DNA of 11,140 nt from an uncultured Gammaproteobacteria bacterium (GCA_946887385.1 CAMPKU010000147.1:1-11140), one strand, 5' to 3'; counted from the stretch's first letter, positions 1 to 6,883 are shown. Translations and numbers: made by a program. The notes: generated by a model not told the origin, from the sequence alone.

Positions 1-815
1 GAGCCCATCTCGTAGAGGCGCCCCGCGGCTAGCCCAACGATCTCCGATTCCTTGACGCCCGGCTTGAGCGCCTCGGCGATATCCTGGTATACGCCGTCGA
101 CCATGGCGGCCGCCATGTTCAAGAGCGTGATCTCGTCGTGCGACTTGATCTCGCGCGCCAGCAGCATCGTCTGCTGACCGTCGCGCACCTCGATGCCGGC
201 CTTCTGCAGCTCGAATAGCATCGGCGGCTCGACGACGTCGACGCCCACGGGCATGTGGCCAACGCCCTCTTCGTCCAGGATCGCCTTGATCTCGCGCGCG
301 GCGTCCCGGAACAACGTGATGTCGCCGCCCACGGCGCCGCGCATGCCGAGCATGCCTGCGCGGCAGTGATCGTTGTGCAGCCACGGCGCGTAGAGCTTGT
401 GGTGCTTCGCGGCCGAGCCGAAATCCCAGATGTACGGATCGCCGTTACCGGTGAGCAGCGAGTAACGCAGCAGCTTGTCGCGCGCCCACTCGCCGATGAC
501 CGTGCTGGTGGTATAGCGGATATTGTGCTGATCGAACGACAGCAGTGCGCCGAGCCCGCTGCCTGCGAGCGCCTGGCGTACGCGGGCTACGCGGTAGCTG
601 TGCAGCCGCCGGAAATTGACGCGCTCCTCGAAGTCGACCTGCGTATGACCGGGCGCTTGCAGAGGCCGCTTCCACTGGTGATGCGGGTCGATATCTTCGT
701 CCAGGATCTGCTTCGGCTCTACGAGCTGCGGCTTGCCGCCCTTGCGTATGGGTGTCGCCTTGGCGGCCGTTCCGCGCTTCTTCGCCGGACCCGCTTTTGC
801 CTTCTTCTTTGCCAT
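1..815 (-). CDS. M24-family peptidase (Xaa-Pro aminopeptidase/creatinase-like), N-terminal part
   Basis: The reading frame stays open from ATG at 815 to the left edge, giving 271 residues, so only the N-terminal part is visible. Residues 1-36 are a Lys/Ala/Gly-rich, probably disordered leader. Residues ~60-225 look like the creatinase/prolidase N-terminal domain: a helix VNFRRLHSYRVARVRQAL, then GLGALLSFDQHNIRYTTST (88-105), matching the family 'D.LLvfdp.NIrYlTG' strand, and later LLAREIKSHDEI (218-229), matching the usual 'R.iKs.eEi' step into the catalytic domain. Known family members are 'pita-bread' metalloenzymes that cleave X-Pro bonds, or non-peptidases such as creatinase and the DMSP lyase DddP. 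The N-terminal half faintly recalls DddP, but the metal ligands lie outside the window, so the substrate is unknown. The start is supported by AGAGGA just upstream. It is the last visible gene of the minus-strand cluster, 115 bases after its neighbour. Confidence 0.85.
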   Translation of the reverse strand, partial: MAKKKAKAGPAKKRGTAAKATPIRKGGKPQLVEPKQILDEDIDPHHQWKRPLQAPGHTQVDFEERVNFRRLHSYRVARVRQALAGSGLGALLSFDQHNIRYTTSTVIGEWARDKLLRYSLLTGNGDPYIWDFGSAAKHHKLYAPWLHNDHCRAGMLGMRGAVGGDITLFRDAAREIKAILDEEGVGHMPVGVDVVEPPMLFELQKAGIEVRDGQQTMLLAREIKSHDEITLLNMAAAMVDGVYQDIAEALKPGVKESEIVGLAAGRLYEMG

Positions 816-909
816 CGTCTTCCTCTACTCTGAGCGCTTGAACCACGCACGCTTCGTGCCGCAATTGTACGCGGCGCGGGGCGGGTGGGGACAGTCTGCC
901 GAGCATGTG

Positions 910-926
910 AGGCCGCCCAGCGGCCT
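910..926 (-). other. Hairpin between paralogue B stop and the M24 gene
   Basis: AGGCCGC, a 3-base loop and GCGGCCT form a perfect 7-bp stem starting four bases after the stop of the gene ending at 931. On the minus strand no T-run follows (CACATGC), so it is not a canonical intrinsic terminator. It could stabilise the 3' end of the upstream mRNA or separate expression of the two secreted-protein genes from the peptidase gene. The role is inferred from position only. Confidence 0.4.
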
Positions 927-930
927 ATCG

Positions 931-2364
931 TCAATCGTAAAGGTAGTAGCGCACCTCGACCGGCGAGGCATCGGCCAGCTCACCGTCCGTGAGCCGCGGC
1001 CGGAACCGGCTGCTCTTGAGCAAAGCGACGAGCTCATCCTTTGCCGCATCGATAGCGTTCTCGGCGCCGCGAATCTCGACGTCGCGGCCTCTACCGTACT
1101 TCGTGATGGAGAAGGCCACGTCGATGTAGCCCGTACTCGGCCGCGTCTCATCCTTCATCAACGGGTTCGGCCGAAAGGCGGGCAAAACAACGGGCACGGG
1201 CGGCGCGAAAAGCTGCGTAGCGGGCGCCTCCGCTTCGCCCGCTCGTTCGAGCATGGAGCGAGCGAGCTCGTAGCCTTCGAGTGCGAACCCATGGTACGAG
1301 AACAAGAGATCCCAATCGGCCATGAGCACGATCGCCGTAGCCTGCCGAAGCGGCGCGCTCGACGTAGCGGCACCGTAGGTATAGAGCCGCCGTAAGCTCT
1401 GCCGACCGCGGTGATAAGGATCTTGGAGCCGCCCCACTCTCGTCTCATGCTCGTACAAGAAGTTCTGCTCGTCCGCGTCCACGCTCTCGTAGGGAAGGTC
1501 CCACTCCGCCAGAACGCGCAGCGGCTCGACACGGCTGCGCCACGGCTCGCGAATCTCGGCGATCATGGGTTCGGGCGCGAGCGGCACGGGGAGCTCCTTG
1601 CGTGTGAGCACGCGGCTGCCGGTGATCCCCCTGCGGTCGTCGTCGTATTCCGAGCGGATGAGATCGGCACCGCGAAGCAGCTCCATCTCGAGCTCGCGCA
1701 GCTCGTCGCTCCCATAAACTTCGTTACGCAGCAAGACGGCGATGGCGTCGGCGTAATTTCTTTGTGCCTCCGCGAGCATGGCCTGCACCACGGTCTTGCG
1801 GCTGCCGGCCTCGCAGCTCCCTCCGTCGTCGTTCGGCCAGGTTTTGTAGAAGCAGCCGAGCTTCACCTGCGGCGGAGTCTCGCCGTCAATCACGCGGTCG
1901 AGCACGGCCATCTGTCTGTCGGCCATCCGGCGCAGGATGGGCGCGGCATCCAGGTTGTCGGGGTGCCGCCGAACGAGTGTGAGCAAGTTCTGCTCGAGGT
2001 CCCACACTTCGGAGTCGTTGCCTAAAGCTTCTTCGGCTTCGATGCGCAACCACATCAGCGGCACCTGCTCGAGCGAATAGAGCCCGCTGTTGGCCCGCAC
2101 CACTTGCAGCGCCCGCTCGATGGCGACAGCGGCCAGCGACTGATCGCCGCTCTCGCGATACAGAACAATCAACCCCGTGAGCTGCTCGAGCAATTCGGGC
2201 GAGTACGGCCCTTCTTGCGACTCTATCGCTTGAATCTTGTCGAGGAGCTGCCGCTGCCGTTCTTCGTACACCGGCGCATCGAGCTGAGCGGCCCCGACGC
2301 AGGGTGCCGCGAGCGCGAAAAGCGCAGCGGCCAACCTCACGGCACGTAGGGCTGCGAACCTCAT
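931..2364 (-). CDS. Secreted helical-repeat protein with TonB-C-like end, paralogue B
   Basis: A protein of 477 residues, function not known. Residues 1-26 are a signal peptide (basic MRFAALR, then an Ala/Leu core; probable cleavage near VGA-AQ; no lipobox because Pro precedes the Cys). Residues ~35-160 are amphipathic helices with tetratricopeptide-like spacing (AAVAIERALQVVR, SEVWDLEQNLLTLVRRHPDN). C171 and C184 (CX12C) are shared with the upstream paralogue and suit a periplasmic disulfide. The block GSRKTVVQAMLAEAQRNYADAI follows, then another helical region to ~380. Residues 412-477 (TGYIDVAFSITKYGRGRDVE ... FRPRLTDG) resemble the TonB C-terminal/energy-transducer-like domain. There is no N-terminal membrane anchor or Pro-rich linker, so it is not a classical TonB. 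No clear Shine-Dalgarno precedes the ATG at 2364. It lies 63 bases after paralogue A, so co-transcription is likely. Confidence 0.85.
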   Translation of the reverse strand: MRFAALRAVRLAAALFALAAPCVGAAQLDAPVYEERQRQLLDKIQAIESQEGPYSPELLEQLTGLIVLYRESGDQSLAAVAIERALQVVRANSGLYSLEQVPLMWLRIEAEEALGNDSEVWDLEQNLLTLVRRHPDNLDAAPILRRMADRQMAVLDRVIDGETPPQVKLGCFYKTWPNDDGGSCEAGSRKTVVQAMLAEAQRNYADAIAVLLRNEVYGSDELRELEMELLRGADLIRSEYDDDRRGITGSRVLTRKELPVPLAPEPMIAEIREPWRSRVEPLRVLAEWDLPYESVDADEQNFLYEHETRVGRLQDPYHRGRQSLRRLYTYGAATSSAPLRQATAIVLMADWDLLFSYHGFALEGYELARSMLERAGEAEAPATQLFAPPVPVVLPAFRPNPLMKDETRPSTGYIDVAFSITKYGRGRDVEIRGAENAIDAAKDELVALLKSSRFRPRLTDGELADASPVEVRYYLYD

Positions 2365-2394
2365 GACAGGATTCTACGCCGCGCGGTGACCGGC

Positions 2395-2414
2395 GCCAGC
2401 GCTACACGGCTGGC
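2395..2414 (-). other. Small inverted repeat between the two paralogues
   Basis: GCCAGC (2395-2400) and GCTGGC (2409-2414) form a 6-bp stem with an 8-base loop inside the 63-base gap. No T-run follows on the minus strand, so it does not look like a terminator. This agrees with the two paralogues being read as one transcript. It may be chance in such GC-rich DNA. Confidence 0.25.
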
Positions 2415-2427
2415 ATTTCGACCGCGG

Positions 2428-3807
2428 TCACTCGTAAAGGTAGTAGCGCACGACAACCGGCGTCGCGTCGGCAAACTCGCCGTCCGTGAGGCGCGGACGG
2501 AAGCGGTGATTCTTGATGAGCGACACCACCTGGTTCGTTTCGTCGCGGCTGGCGCTCGCCGCGTCGATAATCACGATCTGACGGCCGCGCCCGTATCTCG
2601 TGATCTCGAAGGCAACGTCGACATGGCCCGTCGCGGGCCGTGTGTCGTCCGCGGCCAGCGGATTCGGGCGAAACGCCGGCAGCACCACGGGCATGGCCGG
2701 CGCGAAAAGTTGCTCGATCGACGCCTCTGCACCGGCGCCTTCCATCAGCATTGCGGCCGCTGCTTCGTACGTGTCGAGAGCCTGCCCATTGCGCGAATAC
2801 AACAGGTCCCAGTCGGCGATCTGCGCAACGGCGCTCGCTTGGCGCAATGGCGTAGCCTCGGTCGCGGCCGCGTACGCCGACAGCCGCAACAAACTTTCCC
2901 GCCCGCGCTCGTACGGATCCATCCTCCGGAGCTGTTCGATGCTGGTGTGGCGCTCGCCGTCGTTACGCAATATCTCGAGTGGATAAGGAAGGTCCCATGC
3001 GGCGAGCGCGGCAACTGAAGCGATTCGGCTGCGCCACGGCTCGATGCTGGCAGCACCGAAGATCGCCGGGACGAGCGCGAACCGGCTGCCGTACCGCGAG
3101 CGCATCATATCGACGCTGCGCAGCATCGCCATCTCGAGGTCGGGGAGCGCATCGCTGTCATAGTGACCGTTGCGCAGCAGGATTCCGATCGCATCCGAAT
3201 AGTTGCGGTGCGCCTCGGCGAGCATGCCTTGCACTACGGTCTTGCGGCTGCCGGAACGGCAACCGCTGTCGTCACCGTTCGACCAGAGCCTATAGAAACA
3301 GCCGAGAACAACCTGCGGAGGCTTCTTCCCGGCAATGACTGCACCGAGCACCTCCATCTGCTTGTCGGCGATCTGCGTGAGCACCGGCACGGTGCGCAGA
3401 TCATTCGGATAGCGGCGCAGCAGCGTGAGTAATTCCTGTTCGCGCTCCCAGGCGCCGGCGGAATTGCCGCGAGCTTCCTCGATGCGAATCAATTGCCCGA
3501 CGAGCGGTACTTGGTCGAGCGTATGCAACCCGCGGTTGACGCGCAGGATGTGCAAAGCCTGCTCGAGGGCCGCCAATGCGAACGTGTGATCCTCGCCTTC
3601 TTGATAGAAGCGTCCCAAGGTCGTCAGCGGATCGAGCAACGCGATCGCATTCGGGCCTGCGCGGGAAAGCGTTTCTTGAATTTGATCGAGAAGCTGCTGC
3701 TCGACGTCGGGGTTTGTTTCCGCGATTACCGGCGTGACGGCCAGCGTAAGCGCCGCTGCCGTCACAGCGATTGGCCGCAGCACGTGCGGCAGTCGGAACG
3801 AAAGCAT
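2428..3807 (-). CDS. Secreted helical-repeat protein with TonB-C-like end, paralogue A
   Basis: A protein of 459 residues, function not known. It is a tandem paralogue of the gene ending at 931, sharing domain order and near-identical blocks: GSRKTVVQ, RNYSDAI, PVVLPAFRPNPL, RFRPRLTDGE and YYLY at the end. The last 94 residues of both align without a gap. Residues 1-29 are a signal peptide ending VIA-ET. Helical TPR-like repeats fill ~32-160, a CX12C pair is at C170/C183, and residues ~393-459 are TonB-C-like. The first possible start is GTG at 3813, but GGAGG (complement of 3813-3817) lies 5 bases before the ATG at 3807 and would overlap that GTG, so 3807 is chosen. It heads the minus-strand cluster. 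Both copies are probably periplasmic, perhaps working as a pair or a heteromer; that is inference. Confidence 0.85.
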   Translation of the reverse strand: MLSFRLPHVLRPIAVTAAALTLAVTPVIAETNPDVEQQLLDQIQETLSRAGPNAIALLDPLTTLGRFYQEGEDHTFALAALEQALHILRVNRGLHTLDQVPLVGQLIRIEEARGNSAGAWEREQELLTLLRRYPNDLRTVPVLTQIADKQMEVLGAVIAGKKPPQVVLGCFYRLWSNGDDSGCRSGSRKTVVQGMLAEAHRNYSDAIGILLRNGHYDSDALPDLEMAMLRSVDMMRSRYGSRFALVPAIFGAASIEPWRSRIASVAALAAWDLPYPLEILRNDGERHTSIEQLRRMDPYERGRESLLRLSAYAAATEATPLRQASAVAQIADWDLLYSRNGQALDTYEAAAAMLMEGAGAEASIEQLFAPAMPVVLPAFRPNPLAADDTRPATGHVDVAFEITRYGRGRQIVIIDAASASRDETNQVVSLIKNHRFRPRLTDGEFADATPVVVRYYLYE

Positions 3808-3812
3808 ACACA

Positions 3813-3817
3813 CCTCC
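3813..3817 (-). promoter_or_regulatory. Shine-Dalgarno fixing the start of paralogue A
   Basis: GGAGG on the minus strand with a 5-base spacer (TGTGT) before the ATG at 3807. It overlaps the upstream GTG at 3811-3813, which therefore cannot be the main start. Confidence 0.75.
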
Positions 3818-3888
3818 GTACGCGAGCCATCCCGGCTATCGTCAGAGTGGTTATGCAGGTTCTGTGCCGCCTCGAATTTGGCGCTGGA

Positions 3889-3900
3889 GCAGTCAACTGC
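3889..3900. promoter_or_regulatory. Palindrome in divergent intergenic region, possible operator
   Basis: GCAGT-CA-ACTGC is a perfect 5-bp dyad around a 2-base centre. It lies in the ~200-base gap between the divergent starts at 3807 (minus) and 4015 (plus). On the minus strand it contains TTGACT, which resembles a -35 box, but no convincing -10 sits at 16-18 bases. An operator overlapping a promoter is possible. The rest of the gap shows no other recognisable element. Confidence 0.25.
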
Positions 3901-4014
3901 GAAAGGGAAGCTGCTCAGCGGCTCGAAAATTCTTTACGCGCCGGCTGCCTGTTCCGACTTCCGTTGGCGCGAAACATGCACTCCACTGGTATCTGTTCGG
4001 AGCGAGCGGCCGAA

Positions 4015-4275
4015 ATGCTGCAGGGAATGTCGCCTTCAAAGCTACGAGACGTCGCGAAACGAGAGCACTCGGCGGCGCTAGAGGACTATTGCGAGACTTT
4101 GACGAGCATCGCGAAGACGCTCGGTCGAGGGATGGAGCCGACGCCGGAGCAGGTGGAAATGGCACAAGCTGCCAAGCTGCGGCTGGAGAACGCCCGCACG
4201 CTGCTGCAGATGAGCGTTGACCTTACGGTTGGTGCCGCGCCCGAGGGTCGCCGCCGGCGGCGCCGTATTCACTAA
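4015..4275 (+). CDS. Small helical hypothetical protein
   Basis: I do not recognise a family. The product is 86 residues from ATG 4015, or 82 from ATG 4027. The frame is also open to an ATG at 3976. None of the three has an ideal Shine-Dalgarno: GGAG lies 12 bases before 4015, and AGGGA directly abuts 4027. After MSPSKLRDVAKREHSAALED come long predicted helices (YCETLTSIAKTLGRGMEPTP, then EQVEMAQAAKLRLENARTLL), which suggests a two-helix or coiled-coil protein. The C-terminus is strongly basic with six Arg in a row before IH. There is no signal peptide or membrane segment. G/C-rich third codon positions support real coding. It is probably co-transcribed with the 46-aa membrane protein 29 bases downstream. 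Confidence 0.6.
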   Translation: MLQGMSPSKLRDVAKREHSAALEDYCETLTSIAKTLGRGMEPTPEQVEMAQAAKLRLENARTLLQMSVDLTVGAAPEGRRRRRRIH

Positions 4276-4304
4276 TTTCGAGCCCAGAGACAGACGAGGG
4301 AGCC

Positions 4305-4445
4305 GTGACCATTCAAGAAACGCTATGGCTATTTTTCGGCGGTGTCGTCGGCGTGGCTGTGACCTACGCCGTGGCATGCGCCGTCATTCATATACCCAAG
4401 ACTCGTGTCGCCCCTCGCTGGCGCGATACGCACGGCCCTTACTAA
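4305..4445 (+). CDS. 46-aa single-pass membrane protein
   Basis: A short open frame starting with GTG and ending in TAA, preceded by GAGG with a 5-base spacer (4296-4299). The product starts MTIQETLWLFFGGVVGVAVT and has one clear hydrophobic helix at ~7-30. A short basic/polar tail follows (PKTRVAPRWRDTHGPY), probably cytoplasmic by the positive-inside rule. I recognise no family. A good ribosome site, a clean amphipathic layout and its position 29 bases after a probable gene support coding. It ends 33 bases from the convergent stop at 4479. It could be a small envelope or regulatory membrane peptide; its role is unknown. Confidence 0.6.
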   Translation: MTIQETLWLFFGGVVGVAVTYAVACAVIHIPKTRVAPRWRDTHGPY

Positions 4446-4478
4446 TGCGCCGACGCCCGCGAGCTCTACCGAAAACCG

Positions 4479-4847
4479 CTATTGGCGTACGCTGGCGCGC
4501 TCGGCCAGTTTGACGAGCTTCATGATGCCCGCGACGAGCAGCGCGACGCCGTCGATCAGCATCTTCAAAAGCAGCAAGCCGATCACCTGAGCTTTCTGCG
4601 CCAGCGGCACGCCGGCTACACGGTCCGCTTGATCGAGGTACTCGCGCAAAGTCTCGTTCTCCCGCACCAGGCCGGCGAACCGCGGCGAAATCTTGGCGGC
4701 CACGAAGGCCGCAATCGCGATGAACAGCAGCCCGGGAATCAGCGGCAGGATCAAGCCGGCCAGCCCGAAGAGCAGACACGCGACGATGACGGCGCAAGCG
4801 ATGAGCTTCGTGGTGAAGCTGTCGAACGTAGGCGTATCGGTAGTCAT
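4479..4847 (-). CDS. Small inner-membrane protein, YbaN/DUF454-like
   Basis: A protein of 122 residues. Residues ~13-52 hold one or two hydrophobic helices with the pattern FGLAGLILPLIPGLLFIAIA, then AKISPRFAGLVRENETLREY. This 'GL.GliLPliPg..f...aaf.a..Sprf' layout resembles the YbaN/DUF454 family of small membrane proteins, whose function is unknown. A further hydrophobic helix at ~88-110 (VIGLLLLKMLIDGVALLVAG) is followed by a basic tail. The ATG at 4847 is preferred because GAGGG lies 7 bases upstream; in-frame ATGs at 4871 and 4997 would overlap the preceding gene. It sits 10 bases after the PLDc_N-like gene, so the two almost certainly form an operon. The family assignment is by pattern only. 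Confidence 0.75.
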   Translation of the reverse strand: MTTDTPTFDSFTTKLIACAVIVACLLFGLAGLILPLIPGLLFIAIAAFVAAKISPRFAGLVRENETLREYLDQADRVAGVPLAQKAQVIGLLLLKMLIDGVALLVAGIMKLVKLAERASVRQ

Positions 4848-4857
4848 GCGCGAGCCC

Positions 4858-5136
4858 TCAGTAGTAGCCATGCCGTTGCGGCCGATCGAATACCGGCGCA
4901 AAAAAGAAGTAGAAGATCCAGGCGAACCACGACAGGAAGATGATCGCCAGAATCCAAAGGATTTTCTCCGCGGTGCCCACCTTGTCGGAGACCGCAATCA
5001 GGATGATCGGCAACAGCCATAACAGCACGCCGCCGAACGCCACCGCTAAACCCAGCACTACGCCGAGCACCGGAATCAGCACAACGGCACCGACGACGAT
5101 GGCGGCAACGGTGAGCAATGTTCCGAGCACGTTCAT
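4858..5136 (-). CDS. Small membrane protein with PLDc_N-like segment
   Basis: A protein of 92 residues. The N-terminal half is one long hydrophobic stretch (~5-50, Val/Leu/Gly-rich). It is followed by SDKVGTAEKILWILAIIFLS and a second helix ending WIFYFFFAPVF. The second part matches the short PLDc_N pattern ('k.lWil.ii.lp..g.i.Y.'), which occurs at the N-terminus of cardiolipin synthases and also alone in small membrane proteins. No phospholipase HKD motif is present, so this is not an enzyme by itself. The start at 5136 is set by a purine-rich GGAGGGAGAGGGAC immediately upstream; the longer open frame to 5238 has no comparable site. It is first gene of a two-gene membrane-protein operon with the downstream gene 10 bases away. 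Confidence 0.75.
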   Translation of the reverse strand: MNVLGTLLTVAAIVVGAVVLIPVLGVVLGLAVAFGGVLLWLLPIILIAVSDKVGTAEKILWILAIIFLSWFAWIFYFFFAPVFDRPQRHGYY

Positions 5137-5361
5137 GTCCCTCTCCCTCCGACGACAGGCGCGAGCGCCCGGCTCAGCGGGCATTGCCAAACTCGTGCCA
5201 ACGGCGTGCCTCATACAATTCATGAAGTTACATGCCACGGGACGCGCGTTCTCGCCGCCGTATGGTGGGCAGCGGCCAACGTTTAGCGAAATTCGCTAAC
5301 TGCGAAGCAGGCTAGTTTTGACTGCCTGTGAAGCTGGCGGGCGCGGCACTCGAGGTGCACA
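5137..5361. other. Divergent intergenic region upstream of the efflux gene
   Basis: This 225-base gap separates the minus-strand membrane-protein pair from the plus-strand efflux/acyltransferase pair and must hold both promoters. Visible elements are a good -10-like TACAAT (5214-5219, plus strand) without a properly spaced -35, a perfect 17-bp palindrome (5283-5299), a tiny hairpin CTGC-GAA-GCAG (5300-5310), and a -35-like TTGACT (5318-5323) without a matching -10. No small gene is supported here. No gene for a local TetR/MarR-type regulator is adjacent. Confidence 0.6.
5283..5299. promoter_or_regulatory. 17-bp perfect palindrome, candidate repressor operator
   Basis: TTAGCGAA-A-TTCGCTAA is an exact inverted repeat with 8-bp arms and a one-base centre, more AT-rich than its surroundings. 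It ends 62 bases before the ATG of the DHA2 efflux gene and lies between divergent genes. Dimeric TetR- or MarR-type regulators of efflux pumps bind sites of this size and symmetry (established for the families). Which regulator binds here is unknown, as none is encoded in the window. Confidence 0.55.
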
Positions 5362-6864
5362 ATGCGCACCCTCCCGGCCCACAATCGCCCGCCGTCCGGC
5401 GGCTCAGCTCAAGACATGAACGCCACAACTCTGGACGCCGCCGCAGCCGTCACTGCGCGCCGCAACCGCCTCGTCATCAACCTGCTGCTCGTCTCGGCGT
5501 TCGTGGTGATCTTGAACGAAACGCTCATGGGCGTGGCCATCCCGCGCCTGATGGAAAGTCTCGGCGTAACGGCCGCGGCGGCGCAATGGGTGACGTCGGC
5601 CTTCTTGCTCACGATGGCCATCGTGATTCCGATGACCGGCTTCCTGCTCCAGCGGCTGCATACGCGCGTGATCTTCACGTTGGCCATGTCGCTGTTCTCG
5701 ATCGGCACGCTGGCCGCCACGCTTGCCCCAGGGCTGGAGCTGCTCGTGGTGGCGCGCGTGATCCAAGCGTCGGGCACGGCGATCATGATGCCGTTGTTGA
5801 TGACCACCGTCATGACGCTCGTGCCGCAAGAAACGCGGGGCAAGACGATGGGCAATATCACGATGGTGATCTCCGTCGCGCCCGCGATCGGCCCCGTGAT
5901 CTCGGGATTGATCCTGAACTATCTGCATTGGCGTTGGTTGTTCGTGCTGATGCTGCCCATCGCGCTCGGCTCACTGTGGCTCGGCTGGCGGCGTATCGAG
6001 AACGTCACCACGCCGCGCGACGCACCGCTCGACATCGCGTCGGTGGTGCTGTCCGTGTTCGCATTCGGCGGCTCCGTGTATGGGCTGAGCTTGCTCGGCG
6101 TACCGCCGGTACCGGGCCAGCCGCCCGCATGGGCGCCGCTCGCGATCGGCGCGGTTGCGATGATCGTGTTCGGGCGGCGGCAGCTCACGCTGCAACGCAC
6201 GAACGCTGCGCTGCTCGATCTGCGCGTGTTCGCGTCGCGGAACTTCACTGTGTCGCTGCTTCTATTTGCGATTCTCATGCTCGTGCTGCTCGGCACGATC
6301 ATCGTGTTGCCGATCTATCTGCAGAACGTGCTGAACATCAGCACTCTTCAAACGGGCTTGTTGCTGCTGCCGGGCGGGTTGCTCATGGGCCGGCTCGGGC
6401 AGCGGGCCGGTGCCTGGTACGACCGCATCGGCCCCGCGAAGCTCGTCATCCCCGGTGTCGTGATCGTCACGGCCGTGCTCTGGGCAATGACGCTGCTCGG
6501 CACGCAAAGCCGCGTGGAGTACATCTTGCTCGGGCACATCGTGATGAGCGTGGGCTTCGGCCTGTTGTTCACGCCGTTGTTCACGGTGAGCCTGTCGTCC
6601 GTGCGGCCGGAGCTCTATTCGCATGGCAGCGCCGTCTTGGGCTCGCTCCAGCAAGTGGCCGGCGCGGCCGGCGTGGCGCTGTTCGTGGCGCTCATGACGG
6701 CGCAGTCGACGCGGCTCGCGGCGGCGGGCATGGCACCGGTCGAGGCGCTCGCCTCAGGCGTGCGCGCGGCGTTCATCTGCGGGGCGGTGTTTGGGCTCGC
6801 CGCGGTTGCCTGCTCGTTCTTGGTGCGCAAGCCCGAAGCGCCTGCGGTGCCCGGGGCCCACTAA
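5362..6864 (+). CDS. DHA2-family MFS multidrug efflux permease (LmrB/EmrB type)
   Basis: A protein of 500 residues, the usual length for 14-helix DHA2 proton-drug antiporters of the inner membrane. The first helix carries FVVILNETLMGVAIPRL (47-63), the LmrB-like variant of the DHA2 motif in which Asn-Glu replaces the more common Asp. GFLLQRLHTRVIF (93-105) occupies the motif A position. RVIQASGTAIMMP (132-144) is the motif B region, and VAPAIGPVISGL (172-183) is the antiporter motif C. Substrates are probably hydrophobic drugs or other toxic compounds; specificity is not readable. The start at 5362 has GAGG 6 bases upstream. ATG 5416 (residue 19) is an alternative, and the first ~35 residues are polar and atypical. 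No membrane-fusion partner (EmrA type) is next to it. The acyltransferase gene follows after 19 bases, so the two are co-transcribed. Confidence 0.9.
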   Translation: MRTLPAHNRPPSGGSAQDMNATTLDAAAAVTARRNRLVINLLLVSAFVVILNETLMGVAIPRLMESLGVTAAAAQWVTSAFLLTMAIVIPMTGFLLQRLHTRVIFTLAMSLFSIGTLAATLAPGLELLVVARVIQASGTAIMMPLLMTTVMTLVPQETRGKTMGNITMVISVAPAIGPVISGLILNYLHWRWLFVLMLPIALGSLWLGWRRIENVTTPRDAPLDIASVVLSVFAFGGSVYGLSLLGVPPVPGQPPAWAPLAIGAVAMIVFGRRQLTLQRTNAALLDLRVFASRNFTVSLLLFAILMLVLLGTIIVLPIYLQNVLNISTLQTGLLLLPGGLLMGRLGQRAGAWYDRIGPAKLVIPGVVIVTAVLWAMTLLGTQSRVEYILLGHIVMSVGFGLLFTPLFTVSLSSVRPELYSHGSAVLGSLQQVAGAAGVALFVALMTAQSTRLAAAGMAPVEALASGVRAAFICGAVFGLAAVACSFLVRKPEAPAVPGAH

Positions 6865-6870
6865 CTATTA

Positions 6871-6875
6871 AGGAG
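6871..6875 (+). promoter_or_regulatory. Shine-Dalgarno deciding the acyltransferase start
   Basis: AGGAG lies 8 bases before the ATG at 6884. A closer ATG at 6877 opens a different long frame (to 8121), but it is only one base from the Shine-Dalgarno and its product has no family resemblance. The site therefore serves 6884. Confidence 0.7.
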
Positions 6876-6883
6876 CATGCCGT

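Noticed and set aside
255..833. A 192-codon plus-strand frame at the left end
   Set aside because: It is antisense to the M24 gene, whose family motifs are clear; long antisense frames are expected at this GC content.
3493..4014. Upstream extension of the small plus-strand frame back to 3493
   Set aside because: It would run antisense through the coding start of the secreted paralogue; real coding is plausible only from about 3976-4027.
5318..5323. TTGACT as a -35 box for the efflux gene
   Set aside because: The sequence 17 bases downstream is GC-only (GCGCGG), with no acceptable -10 at 16-18 bases.
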